A stretch of 64,000 nt of DNA from Gentiana macrophylla (Eukaryota > Streptophyta > Magnoliopsida > Gentianales > Gentianaceae), in NCBI GenBank assembly GCA_026214975.1, contig JAOBSW010001169.1, positions 103,185 to 167,184 of the forward strand. The letters are read 5' to 3'. The notes beneath the pieces were generated by a model. The model was not told the origin of the DNA and ran no database searches. It worked only from the letters and a program-made list of their open reading frames with translations. This document shows, piece after piece, positions 1 through 12,900 of this stretch (position 1 is the stretch's first letter; each line of letters begins with the position of its first letter). A program made the position numbers and the translations under genes.

Positions 1-1067
1 TTTGGGTTATATTTAGTATTCATACATAATGTTTATGTACCCTTGCAATAATAAATCATGTTCTTTGTTCAGGGTTTGCAGCTGTTGATCACAACATGAT
101 CCGTTTTCATGGAGAAGATTGGCTAAGAGGTTTCTGCTCACAAAACTCTTCCGACACCTTCCGGCAATGTTTTGTTGTCAAATGTGTTGTCTGGAGAAAT
201 TGTACAGGTACTTGATTGCACATATCTGTTTACAATTGCTGATTTCTGTGTCTTTGTTTCATTTTCAATGTTTAGGTACCCTTTACATGGTCTTCCCTCA
301 CTTAAAGAGGTATATAAATCATGTTCTTTTTCCTGCTTGGTTTTCACTGTCCACTCCATTTTTCTTTGCATCTATGAGTTTTTGGCACGAGAATACACTA
401 AATTTACATGGGCCATGCCAAAGCACTGCTATAACTATACCGAAGAATCAGATTAATAGTTAACCAGGTTTGTCTTGCGATTTTCCTCTGATTCACGGTA
501 TCAATAAGAGACGTTTTCTTCATTGATGGTTGAATTTACTGTATTTTACTGTTTCGTTTGTACAGCGATTTGTTTTGGATTTAAATAACTTTTTTTCCTC
601 TTCTTTTCTGATTGTTCAATAAATATGCCCTGCTATGGTGTTTGTTTTTAAGTGTACAAGTTTGGTGTGTTGTATTCTTTATTTGTATGTGTGTTTTTAC
701 ATTTTGGGAAGGGTCATGGTGCACAAGAATATACCCTTGAGTTCAATATTTTGCTGATTTTTGCTGCAAATTTATACCCTTTAGTTCAAAATTGTTGTTT
801 TCTGTGCAAATTTACATGTTGAAGAAGGGACCAATTCAGAAAGATGTTTATACTTTTGCTGACAAAGATTTGTAAAATTTGCAGATGAAGAAATGAAAAA
901 GAATTGTAAAATTTGCAGATGAAGAAATTTGCATCCATAGCTTCCCATTCTCGAAGAGATATGTAGAGATCAAAAAGCTAGAAGACCCGGGGTTTTTTCT
1001 AAGTTTCACGTTGATTTAGACCACAGTAAATTTTATCTACCTCGTGTGATGCATTTAGATGGGGGAT

Positions 1068-1069
<2 letters not shown>
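1..1069. other. Non-coding region, no supported gene
   Basis: AT-rich sequence with short open frames only. A segment at about 72-207 is preceded by a pyrimidine-rich stretch ending in AG and followed by a GT, so it could be a terminal exon or UTR exon of a gene to the left. I recognise no protein family in any of its frames. The rest looks like ordinary intergenic or intronic plant DNA. Confidence 0.4.

Positions 1070-1119
<50 letters not shown>
1070..1119 (+). repeat. Poly-T tract of 50 bases
   Basis: An uninterrupted run of 50 T. The lysine-rich minus-strand open frames across it are translations of the homopolymer, not genes. It could be the poly(A) tail of a minus-strand retrocopy or SINE, but no retrocopy is recognisable beside it. 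Confidence 0.9.
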
Positions 1120-1120
<1 letters not shown>

Positions 1121-1782
1121 AGGATATGACGGGGATGTTTGTACAATGATGAAACAACAAGACATGTTGTGTATAGGGCAATCTTGAATAAATGTGGCTG
1201 GTGCATGTTCTGGTCTAATGTTTATTTTCCATTGATGTGTTCCTCTATTGATAAATTTTGCAGAAAAATGCACATTAGTGTAGGCTTTCATCCATTGCGT
1301 AGTTTAGGACCTGAGGTGGAGGAATGTTTGCTATGTGAGTGGTTAGTAATCCAGCCGTACTAGACCTTGTGAACTTTTGCTCTACGCTTTTGTGCTAAAG
1401 ATAGTCTGCATATTAGAACCATTAGTTCCTTGATTCAACTAAGCTAATGGCATGATAATATGCAACTCTGTTCTTCTTTCGGATAGTTATTGCTGTCTTT
1501 TGCTTTCTGCCCAACACGTAACTTATGTTGCATTCTCTTTGGGCATCTTGTGCTTCAATAGACACATGTTTTGCTTTATGTATTGTATAAAATATTATGG
1601 ATCCAACTCCAAGGTTCTAAGGAAATAAATCGGCTGGTTATGTAATTATCCATATATATAGCTGATTCTTTTTAGTTACTTACATTAAGGTCTTTACTAC
1701 TTACTGCATTACTATCGTGCATGTATCATTCCCAAAACAACAGAATAAAACATTCACACTGTGAACACTGTTCCGATGGGCA
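1120..1782. other. Non-coding region
   Basis: No open frame with recognisable homology. If the 1783-1813 hairpin is a Helitron 3' end, this stretch would be the interior of that element. I could not identify a 5' TC terminus. Confidence 0.4.
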
Positions 1783-1813
1783 GCCGTGCCTTGCACGGCA
1801 TCAGCCCCACTAA
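1783..1813 (+). mobile_element. Candidate Helitron 3' terminus (hairpin plus CTAA)
   Basis: A perfect 7-bp stem with a 3-base loop (GCCGTGC CTT GCACGGC, 1783-1799) is followed 10 nt later by CTAA (1810-1813) and then T. This is the arrangement known for Helitron 3' ends: a hairpin about 10-12 nt before CTRR, with insertion between A and T. The 246-bp duplication shared with 2679-2921 starts exactly at this boundary, which supports a junction here. The 5' end was not found, so the length and coding content of the element are unknown. Confidence 0.45.
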
Positions 1814-2058
1814 TATTATACGATGTATTGCCAAAATTATGTTTCTGGGTTTACACGTTCCCTTTTTACCAATCTTTTATTTTTTGATACACTGTATTAA
1901 ATACATGAACAACATTATTTACTCAATTTTCTATAAATGTATTTTAGTTCTCCATAAAGGTATTCTAGTTTTTATCTAATAAAAGTCGAAAAAATTCAAT
2001 AAATCGAGATGTCAAACATTTACAAAGAGTCCAAACCAACAAAGCAAAATACTAACTA
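1813..2058 (+). repeat. Direct repeat, copy 1
   Basis: About 246 bp nearly identical to 2679-2921. The differences are a few substitutions and one 3-bp indel. It begins at the CTAA|T boundary of the candidate Helitron end. It lacks TG...CA ends, and no primer-binding or polypurine site lies inside, so it is not treated as an LTR. Confidence 0.9.
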
Positions 2059-2678
2059 CTTACTAAATTATTTGCTTACTTAACCTATTCGTGTTCTTGT
2101 CATACTCTTGTCTTGTCTTAACTTGTATTTTCTAATCCTAAGTCTTATTTACTTGACACAAGGGCATGATGCGACACGGGAAACATGACTAGTCATACGT
2201 CTAACGTGGGGCTGAGTCACAGTATCCCGTTCGGTACATCGTCTTGAGAACGACATGGGAAATACATTTAGTCACACGTCCCACACGACTTAGTAACCAA
2301 GCCGATTCGTTCAAGACATCGAGATGCCACTAACTATAAAAACATAGGAGCACATAAAACACATATATTCATGTTAAAGTCCACATATAATATAACCTAC
2401 ATAAACACATAAAGGACATAACAAGGTCCTGGGCTTGTCTTGGACTCGTCCTGTGCACTCTGTGACATGTCCGGGACTGAGCAGGTCGCGTAACCGAGGG
2501 ACCTTCTCGGTTCAGCGAGTAAGAGGATGTTGAAAACTCACAAACATGATTATGATGAAATCTAGAAACCTAAAAAAAAAAAAAAAAAAAAAAGAAAAAA
2601 GAAAAAAAAAATTGCGAATGAACTAAAACGTCTTTATAAAGAGGTGATTGGTTTAACAATTTTACTATCAATTCAAAT
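2059..2678. other. Spacer between the direct repeats
   Basis: No gene. It contains short imperfect internal repeats around 2170-2330 (GACACGGGAAACATGAC-like and GACATGGGAAATACA-like stretches) and an A-rich low-complexity run at about 2572-2611. Confidence 0.5.
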
Positions 2679-2921
2679 ATATTATACGATGTATTGCCAA
2701 AATTATGTTTCTGGGTTTACACGTTCCCTTTTTACCGATCTTTTATTTTTTGATACACTGTATTAAATACATGAACATTATTTACTCAATTTTCTATAAA
2801 TGTATTTTAGTTCTCCAGAAAGGTATTCTAGTTTTTATCTAATAAAAGTCGGAAAAATTCAATAAATCGAGATGTCAAACATTTACAAAGAGTCCAAACC
2901 AACAAAGCAAAATACTAACTA
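2679..2921 (+). repeat. Direct repeat, copy 2
   Basis: About 243 bp matching 1813-2058. Its left flank shows no hairpin and differs from that of copy 1, as expected if copy 2 keeps the sequence before the candidate Helitron insertion. Confidence 0.9.
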
Positions 2922-3914
2922 TTGAATAAAGAAGGTCGTTTAAAAAAAAAAAAATTCGAAAAAATTAATTATTTTATTAATGTACGTGTTTTTAGTAAAT
3001 GACTCGGTTATTACGAAACGGAGGAAGTAATATACACTCGTGTATAATTATTATTTTTGTTTTGTTTTTTATGGTGTGTCTCCTTTAAATAGACAAGGAA
3101 ATGGTATAACGTGCCACCTCCCACACAAATTTAATTGGGGAAGAGAACAAGGCACCGCCATTTCGTGGGACTTTCATTACCAGTATAATATTGGCCCGCA
3201 AACGCCTCTACGACGTGTATGCCAATGTTCTACATTCTTGTTTTCACAACTCTTTGCTACAAGAAACGTCTTTTGTGATCTGGTTTTAATCCCACGCCAC
3301 CACACTGCGGTTGTTTTTTCATGCCTTCAACCACCACCAATGCCACTTCCTTCTTCTCCGTCGTGCATGCGCCTGTTTTCTTGCAATCTTTGTCAATCGC
3401 ATTTATGATTTTTCATTTTTAGCTTTGAATGCAATGCTGAATATATCAAAGCTAAAAATGAATGCAATGCTGAATATATCAAAGACTCTTCATTTTATGT
3501 GGTAAGAGAAGAAGAGAGATTAGAGACTCAGAAACAACAAATTGTGGGGTGTTTTTTTTTTTCTTTGTTCCAATACAATTTTCAGGTATACGAAACGAAT
3601 TGTGATCATTTTAGTTTTAGGAGAATGTTCTCTTTATCCATTACGGATGTGTATGAATCTTACACAACTTTCAGATTACGTCATTATATAATCTCAGGAA
3701 GCACTACTTGATTATATATGAATATTCACCTACATGTGTTTGGATGGTGTTGTACATCATGGCCATGGGATCATGTAACGGAACACAGGTAGTGTTGTTA
3801 TTATTTATTAATATCGTATTTGTAAGTTATTAAGGTGAAGAATTGGTAAAGGGGATCAGATTCGAGAATCTAGTCAAATTGCAATGGTTAAGTGAATTGC
3901 ATTTAAACTGTTTG
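2922..3914 (+). promoter_or_regulatory. Presumed upstream and 5' leader region of the DENN gene
   Basis: No supported coding region before the first good in-frame ATG at 3915. In that frame a TAA lies at 3831-3833. The start could still be further upstream if a leader intron ends between 3834 and 3914, because the frame is open from 3834. No convincing TATA box was chosen. Confidence 0.35.
3427..3483 (+). repeat. 24-bp direct repeat, two copies
   Basis: A 24-base unit (3427-3450) recurs exactly at 3460-3483 with 9 bases between. It lies in the presumed leader or promoter of the DENN gene. It is probably a simple slippage duplication. Confidence 0.85.
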
Positions 3915-6900
3915 ATGGATGAGCCAGACGATTGGGAAACTTCGCCCATACAGGTGATTGAGGAGGCTGTGAAAGCATTGCACAGTGTTTATCTCAATAA
4001 TAGAAACAATGTGCCTCCAATTCCAAAGCCCGGGTCACGCCATAGGCATAGGCGAAGTCAGAGTGAATCAGTGGGTTCACCTTTTAAGCGTACCGATAGT
4101 TTCCAGAGATGGAAGGGCCAGATGCAAAGGGCTTTGCGTTTGGGTAGCAGTACGCCTGAGGAAAATTGTTCTTTGCCTTTTGATCCTGAGATTTTGGCTG
4201 ATCAAAAAAGGCAGTGGTATCAAACCAACTCAAAGTCTTCGGTGAGTTGTTGCATTTCAATGGACCTTACAGTCCTTTTAATGCTTGGATTACTATCCCT
4301 TTACACGTTTTGATGTTTTCTTAAGGGAATCGAAATTTGTGCAGGATCATAAGAGATATATAGAACCCACCTCCCTCTTTGAGCACTTCATTGTCGCAGG
4401 GCTTCATCCTGAAGTCAATCTTGAGGCTGTTGATGATACATTTGCTCAAAGGAACAAGCAGGATTTGAGCAGAACACAATCTGTCACGGGAGATTTTAAG
4501 ACGCCGCAAAACAGAGGACGCTCTTTTCCTTCAATGGATCCAAAGGTCTGCCCTTTTAAACTTAAAGAAATAATCATTTTTTCTCTGGCCAAAAAAACTT
4601 CTCCGGATGCTTTTTCAGCTCAATTATCTTTAAAGACACGATTGTCTGAACTTTGATACAGTGGCTTTTAGTCTGATAAACTAACCAGTGTCTTCTGAAT
4701 TACCATTATGGATATATGAAGTGTGATCATTGTTTTGTGTTTGTTCTCTGCTGTTTGTCTTTTCCTCTACAGATACTCTTCAAGTATCCTGCTGGAAAAA
4801 GATTACCAATGCGCTTGCAAGACTTGGCTGCTTTCTGTTTTCCAAGTGGTGTGAAGGTGCTGTATTTTCTACTCAATATGCTAATGCAATTGATTGGATG
4901 CATGCCTGCAATTTTTTTACGAATTAAATGATGTATACTTGATCATTTGTAAGAAACTTGGCACACATTGTGAAATGTTAGTCTGAAAAGTCTACTTTTG
5001 TGCATGCTAGTTCAAATATGCCGTGTGGAAATGAGTATACTCAAAGAACTTAGAAAATTTGGGTCTTCGTTTTCACTTCATATCCTTGGTTATAATTCTA
5101 TGCCAAAAGTTTTAAGCAATGGAGAAATTATGTCAGTGGAGGAAATTAGAAGGATGACAGGACGAGAGGGCATCTTTCAGATTTTTCAGAACAATCGTTT
5201 GTTGCTATTGGACAATCACCCAGCTGTTTTGTCATGTGCTAGAGTCTATATTAGAGAGTCGAGAATTAGACAACACTTTTTTTCTTTCAATAGTTGAATT
5301 CAAAGCTTTAACGGGATGCATTTCTTTCTGATTCGTGGATTCTTTTTATGCATATTGCTAAAGGCCTTCTATATTCCGATTCACGTATAGCATTACCTTT
5401 CATCATTATCCAATCAAACAAGAGATTACAGCAGTTAAACTTTTGACACAGGCACATTTACTACAGAGGACCGCATCTTTAAGTGAGCTCAACGAACTTG
5501 TACACGGACAGGTATTGAAGTTTAGTTGTCTGCTCTAGATTGCATTGTATGTTTTTTAGAGTCATGGAGGGATGAAATGTCAATAAAAGTTTCTTACATT
5601 AAGAGTAGAATAATGTTCAGAAGAGAAATGATTTGATGTTCTGTTTGGAGGTAACAAAGCTTTTTATATTTCTCCCCACAGGAGCACTTAAGCAGAGACG
5701 ATTTATCCTTTGTATTTTCCCTCAAGGTAAGAACTTGATTATAAGCTGAATTAAGTTTCCTTTAAGTTGCTTTACCAATGTCTTAATCCGTCTAGCTCTA
5801 TAGTCGGCAAAACTACAGAGCAAACATTCTTATCTCAACTATTGTAATTAAAAAAAATTATAGCCTTCAGGGACTACTGATCTCTTGAAATATACCAACA
5901 ATACTCACTGAATTAAATTATGTACTTAATGTGAGAGGATGTTTCATAAAGGATTCCGTGCCTTTTATCAGGTGGCGGACAATGCAACACTGTATGGTGT
6001 TTGTTTACATGTGCAAGAAATTGTCCAGAGACCACTTGCTATAAGTGGTGCTTCTACACCCCTCTTCCAACATTCTGAAAATTGCTACCGCTATCTAGTT
6101 GCTGCACCTCGTTGTTATTGTGTACTGACCAGAGTCCCATTCTTTGAGCTACACTATGCGGTGTTGAACAGGTTTGCACCAAGTACATCAATAATTTTGT
6201 ATTCTTGACTATCTGATGTTTAATGACCCAGCTCTTTTCAAGACCCTGCATAAGCTCGATGCTTACATCCTCTAGGCTGGCCAGCCTAAAGTTTATTTTC
6301 TGAATTTGATTTAATCTGTTTGTGTCAAAAAGGCCGATTTCGTTCAGTGCATTTAAGGGAGCATGAAGATATGATTATATTTTCTATTCATCCCTAGATG
6401 TACATCTGAATTATAGCTTCAAAAAAAAAAAAAAAAACATTTTGCAGAAACCCTCAGCTCTGATGTATTTCTGCATCTATTCTTACTGTTTGCTCTATAT
6501 TTACTTGGTTGCAGTATCATTGCGCAGGAGCGGTTGACTCGGATAACTCAATTTGTAAATGAATTAGCTTTAGCAGCAGATTCACCTTTTGTTTCTAAAC
6601 ACACCAACATAAATCAAAATGTTGACTCATCTCATAGTGGGAAAGTTGGAGATTTGATGGCTTCTGCAATACCTGTTGATTGTGCGATGGCTATCACTGC
6701 TGCAGCAGCAGGGATCAATCTATCAGACGACGAGGTGTCATTGTCATCATCCAGGCTGGAAACTCCCTCTCCAGAAGGTTTTACTGGCAGTGACAATTTG
6801 GACCATGGTCGAGCAAGGGAATGCGAGAAGGATAGCACAAAACTTGTGAATAGTCTTGATGATACACCTAAGGCATCTGAAAGTCATTCTGATTCTGGTG

Positions 6901-9900
6901 AGATAATGCATGGAAACGTCGAAGATGAACAAACTCAGTATGACGAGACATCTGTGTGTAGGAGAAATCGAACATTGGAGCATCTTGGAAGCTCAGGGAC
7001 GTTGTTGAGGTGGGGGGAATTGAACCTTCATAAAGATGACAACACAGATCAGTTTTATTATTTAGTTGGTTTTAGTTCTTTTTTTTCATCTTGTTTAGCT
7101 GTTTGTTGAAGTTCTTGTTCTTTTGATGGTTCATACCTGATGGTTATTGCTTTATTTGAATGATTTTATTTTCTTTTGGCAGTTCAGTAAGAAATATAAC
7201 TGCAGAGGATGACGGCGACTTGTTTTTTGCCAATGATGTGGATGTTGGAGATGAAAAAATCATGGAATGGGCAGAGGTCAGTTAGACCAGATGCATGTGC
7301 ACGAAGTCTATTAATTGTAGCTTCTTGGTTGGCACTTTTCTTATTATTTTTGCTCCATGCTGTAGGAGACCGAGAATGAATTACTGCAGATAGTCTCCGG
7401 TTATCATTCTACGCCTCTTCCAGCACGAGGATGTCAAATGATTTTCCAACCACTTGAGCACCTACAGGCTATTGAGTATAGGAGGCTTCCTGTTTCTGCA
7501 CTTAGTATAAATGAGAAATTTTTAAATCCTCAAGTTCAGGATCTAAAGGAAAATCCAGAAGTAATGTTCTTGTTATACTAATATCATTTTGCGTATCTGC
7601 TTAAAGCTCTTCTTGATTTTCTCTTGTGGTTCAATATGGAAGGTCAATTTGAGATTAGCTGTTGCAGAGGAAGCAGCTGCATTATCTATATGGACAACTG
7701 CAACGATATGTCGAGTTCTTTCCCTTGAAAATGTAATGGTTATCGAGCTCTGTATATATTTATTTGAACTCCGGGCCTTATTTTTCTACCAGTGATCAAT
7801 TAGGTTGTGGTATTGCATCTTTGTCACATTTAAAATCCTTGATACTGATGAAATTTTTGATACTGGAGAGGGGGAGTAAATAGATTTTGATAGTAATTGA
7901 GGACTTGACTTTTCTGAGCATTCATTCCTTTAGAGATTTGGAGGTGAAAAATCAGAAGAAAAAAATTACTCAATGAAAAATCTCACGCGTTTAATTCATG
8001 CACGTGATGATTATATTCTAAACACTAGTTTTAATGATATAACTTGTAAGCTTCTGATGTTTATCTCATTGTTCAGCAATTTTTTATTTATTTTTGTTTG
8101 ATTCTTATACTGCAGTTTGGCCAAAGTTTTAAAGCCATACTTGCATATGGCCATTGTTAATTCATACTTTATAATGGTCATGCTTAAGCTTGATTCCTGA
8201 CCTGCAGTTTCCAGTTTGAACAGAATAACTTCTTCTTCCTTCAGATTATGGCTTTGGTTACAGGAGTGTTACTCGAGAAACAAGTAATGGTTGTGAGCCC
8301 GAATTTGGTACTTAAATCATTAAAGCTCAATTGGATTTTTCATTTTTATTTTTAAACTTAGAACTTTATCTTGCTCAATATTACAAATTTTGCAGGGTGT
8401 TTTGGCAGCTGTGGTATTGTCCCTTATTCCTATCATCCGACCATTTCAGTGGCAAAGTTTGTTCCTGCCTGTGAGTCAGAACTTGTATCCTTTATGTCTT
8501 TCCGTATGTCGATTTACCAGTGTCCTCTTTCTTTTTTGAAGAGTTTGAGACACAGCGGAAAGGAGAAAATAACTCTTCTTTTTTATTCTGAGTTGAAGAT
8601 GAGATTTAAATAGGATTACAAGTATGCTTGGGGAGTCTTGGGGTTTGGATTTGTAATAACTACTACAGCTGTGAACTGGCAGACAACAGTATTAAATGCT
8701 GTGTCTGCCACCTAGTCCAGCCGTATAAAACATAAAGGATTTAACGGCTAGAATATTAAATGAGATGACAACTAAACATATTAAGGGAATAAGATATCCC
8801 ATTAATATGTTGTTACATTTTGATGATATAATAAAATGATATAATTTCTACACCCCCCCTCAAGCTAGATTGTAGATGTTGATACAACCTAGCTTGGTAC
8901 AAAGTTGACTGAAGGATTGAGGAGGAATAGCCTTGGTAAGGATGTCTGCATTCTGATTATGGGAGGACACATGTTGTAGTGAAATGGTCTTTTCTTCAAT
9001 CTTTTCTTTGATGAAGTGCCTGTCAATATCCACATGCTTAGTCTTGTCATGGTGGATAGGATTCTCAGCCATGCATAGTGCAGAGTTGTTGTCACAGTAG
9101 AGAGTGATGGGGTTAGTCATTGGAATCCTGAGTTCAGTGAGGACTCTTCTAAGCCACAAACCTTCACATACACCAAGTACAAGAGCCCTAAGTTCTGCCT
9201 CTGCACTACTTCTAGCGACAGTAGGTTGCTTCTTGCTTCTCCATGTAACAAGATGTTAGAAAAGAAAAGAGAGAACTTTAGGTAATATATTTTTATTCAA
9301 TCAGAAGTATTTTATTACAAAGAGTGTTCTCTCTTAAATAGGAAAATACAGAGACACATCGATTTAAACTCCTTGATTTGAGGAAGCGAATCAAATCAAA
9401 TCAGACTTCCTATAAAAAGAAAATACAACCAAATCAAATAAAATCAAACATAAATGCAGAATCCCAAAACCCTACTGACACATGGAAAAATACATAAAAG
9501 ACCCAAAAGCCCTCAATCTTCAACACTCCCCCTCAAGTTGAGCGTAGCTATTGATCATGCCCAACTTGCACATGAAATCTTCAAAGTTCTGCTTCATTAG
9601 GGCTTTTGTTAAGCCATCAGCTGCCTGTTGGGCAGATGGCATGAAGGGTATGCAAATCACCCCAAATTCCAGCTTCTCCTTAATGAAGTGTCTATCTACT
9701 TCCACGTGTTTGGTTCTGTCATGTTGTACTGGGTCATTGGCAATAGCAATAGCAGCCTTGTTATCACAGAACAGTTTCATGGGGACTTCTGGTTTCAGAC
9801 TTAAATCTTCTAGGACCCTTTTTACCCACAGTTCTTCACATATCCCATGAGCCATTGCCCTAAATTCTGCCTCTGCTGTACTCCTAGCCACCATTGTCTG

Positions 9901-12900
9901 TTTTTTGCTTCTTCATGTCACAAGGTTCCCCCATACAAAGGTACAATAACCTGTAGTGGACCTGCTCTCTTTGGATCCAGCCCAATCAGCATCTGTATAG
10001 ATTTCAATGCTTCTTTTCTGACTTTTCCTGAACAGCAACCCCTCACCAACGGTCCCCTTCAAGTACCTTAGGATTCTGAGCACAGCCTGATAATGGAATT
10101 CGCTTGGAGAGTGCATAAACCGACTGACCACCCCTACTGCATAGGAGATGTCAAGTCTGGTGTGTGCAAGATATATTAGTTTGCCCACTAGTCTCTGATA
10201 GTGTTCCCTGTCAACTTCCTTTTCCTCATCTCTTCTCTTTGCCAGTTTTAGGTTGCTCTCCATTGGGGTGCTAGCAGGTTTGCACCCTAACAGTCCTGTT
10301 TCTTGCAAGAGATCTAGGACATACTTTCTTTGAGAGACAACCATCCCCTTGTCTGATCTTGCCACTTCCATGCCCAGGAAGTACTTAAGCCTCCCTAGAT
10401 CCTTGATTTCAAATTCTTCTTTAAGTCTTTCTGTGGTGTTTTTGATACCCCAAGTATCATTTCCAGTTAGGATGATGTCATCCACATATACCACAAGAAC
10501 TGTGACCCTTCCATCAGTGCCTCCTTTTGTAAATAGGGTATGATCATAGTGCCCTTGCTTGAAGCCAATTATCAACAGGAACTGCCTAAACCTGTCAAAC
10601 CATGCCCTGGGACTTTGCTTCAGTCCATATAGTGACTTCTTCAACCTGCACACCTTGTTTCTCTGCCCAAAACCTGGAGGTAGCTCCATGTACACTTCCT
10701 CCTTTAGGTTTCCATGAAGGAAAGCATTCTTTACATCTAGCTGGTGCAGTGGCCAGTCCAGATTTACAGCTATTGAAAAGATGATTCTTACTGTATTTAA
10801 TTTGGCAACTGGTGAGAATGTCTCTGAGTAGTCAATTCCATATGTCTGGTTGTATCCCTTAGCTACAAGTCTTGCCTTATACCTTTCAATCTCTCCATCA
10901 GATCTGTATTTGATTGTGAGCACCCATTTACACCCTACTGATCTCTTCCCTGCTGGTAAATCAGTCACCTCCCATGTGTCATTCTTTACCAAAGCCTTCA
11001 GTTCCTCCCGTACAACTGTCCTCCACTCAGGTCTCTCTAGAGCTTCATTTATATTTTTGGGAATTTTGTCTTTTGAGATGCTGGATAGGAAGGTTTGATG
11101 TGAGGAGGATAGGTTGGTATAAGTTAGGTAGTTTTGAATAGGGTACCTAGGGCGTTTGGTACATTCCCTTGGGGGTTTTCTGATAGCAATGGGGACATCT
11201 AGAAGAAGGTGATCATTCTGGGAAATAGGGTTCATTTTTGAGTGTGAAGGAGATGAGGAATTCTCTGACTCAGATGGTGGTGAGTTTGGGGCTGATAGGG
11301 ACAGTTCCCCACCACTGTTGTCAGTCTGCTCAGATGTCTCTGGGACTGGTTCTTGGCCATCTTGAGTGACAGATGGTATATTTGTGGTGAATTTAGGGCA
11401 CCTCCGGGAATAAGTCAGTCTCTCGAACCTAGTTACAGACTTGGAGTTCCTAGGAGATTGGTCCTTTGGGGACTTCCCTCCAGTAGAGCTCCCTGAATCT
11501 TCATCACTTTGTCTTTCTGTTTGGTCAGAATGTGGAATACTAGACACTTCTATTCCATGATCAGTGTACACAAAATCTGTACCAGTAGAGTACATGAAAT
11601 TTGCACCATCTTCAAGAGTCATTAAGTTCTCCCCCTGAAGATGATGCTGATTAAAGTACATCTGATTTTCAAAGAAACTAACATCCATTGTTTCTATGAT
11701 CTTTTGTTTTTCAAAATCAAAGCACCTATAACCCCTTTTGTGTGCAGAGTACCCTACAAATGTACATTTTGTAGCCCTGGGATCAAGTTTGCCCTGATTA
11801 TATGTCTGTGCAAAGGCAACACAACCAAATATTTTTAGGGGCAAATCTTGAACCAGTCTTGTATTAGGAAAAAAATCTTTGAGTTTATCAATAGGTTTGC
11901 AAAAGCCTATGCTCCTAGAGGGAAGCCTGTTAATGAGGTAGACTGCAGTGAGCAGTGCCTCTCCCCATTGGTATTTAGGGCATTTTGAAGCCAACAAGAG
12001 GGATCTAACCACTTCAAGCATGTGTCTATTCTTTCTTTCTGACACACCATTTTGTTGTGGTGTGTTGACGTATGAACTTTGATGGATGATCCCTTTGGCT
12101 GTGAAAAACTCTTTTAAAATCTTGTTATAATACTCAGTGCCATTATCTGTTCTGAGTATTTCAATAGGAGTGTGAAATTGTGTTAAAATCATATTGTAAA
12201 AACTCTTAAAAGCTTGTTCAACCTCTGATTTTCTTTTCGTAAGTAAACACAGGTTACCCTGGTGTGATCATCTATAAACGAGACAAACCATCTATGTCCA
12301 TTTAGAGTGATGTGTCTAGAGGGACCCCATACATCACTATGGATCATTGTAAATGGTTTGGTTTGTTTATATGGCTGTGAGGGGTAGGTGCTGCGTTTAT
12401 GTTTTGACATTTCACAAATTTCACAATGGTAGTCAGATACTTTTTTATTGATAAAAAGTTTTGGATACAATTTTTTCAAATACCCAAAATTGGGATGTCC
12501 TAGCCTAGCATGCCACATTTTGATTTCACAATTAGACAAATTTGCTGAATTGCAACATCTAGTCTTAGGTTCTTCACTAATCCCTTCAGCATTCCCTTCT
12601 TCCAATACATATAGGCCATCTACCACCCTAGCATTGCCAATCTCCTTCCCCAAAGTTGCATCCTGCAGCTTACAATTAGTAGAGGAGAACATTATATTGC
12701 AGTTGGCCTCTGAGACCAGCTTATTTACAGAAATAAGGTTGCAGGATAGTTTTGGCACATGTAGGACTTCATGGAGAATAAGCGAGAGATAGGGCCGATC
12801 GATTTGCTTGCAATCACAGCATAAGATCCATCTGCTATCTTCACCTTTTGATTTCCTCCACTAGGTAAATATGAAGAGAATTTGTCGGAAGAGAAAGTCA

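Noticed and set aside
119..463. Open frame near the left edge
   Set aside because: It has only a TTG start, no recognisable domain and exon-like borders inside it; not enough to call a gene.
999..1291. Lysine-rich minus-strand ORFs
   Set aside because: They are translations of the 50-base homopolymer.
1813..2921. LTR pair of a small (TRIM-like) retrotransposon
   Set aside because: The repeats lack TG...CA ends, and no primer-binding site or polypurine tract lies inside.
3012..3034. ACGGAGGAAGTA, similar to a Stowaway MITE end
   Set aside because: No matching CTCCCTCCG partner with a TA duplication was found nearby.
4998..5297. 99-codon open frame in DENN intron 3
   Set aside because: It is skipped by the conserved splice path (exon 3 to the exon starting 5452, which gives the expected SELNELVHGQ segment), and it matches no family I know.
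10349..11838. Plus-strand ORFs within copia B
   Set aside because: They are shadows of the strong minus-strand pol frame.
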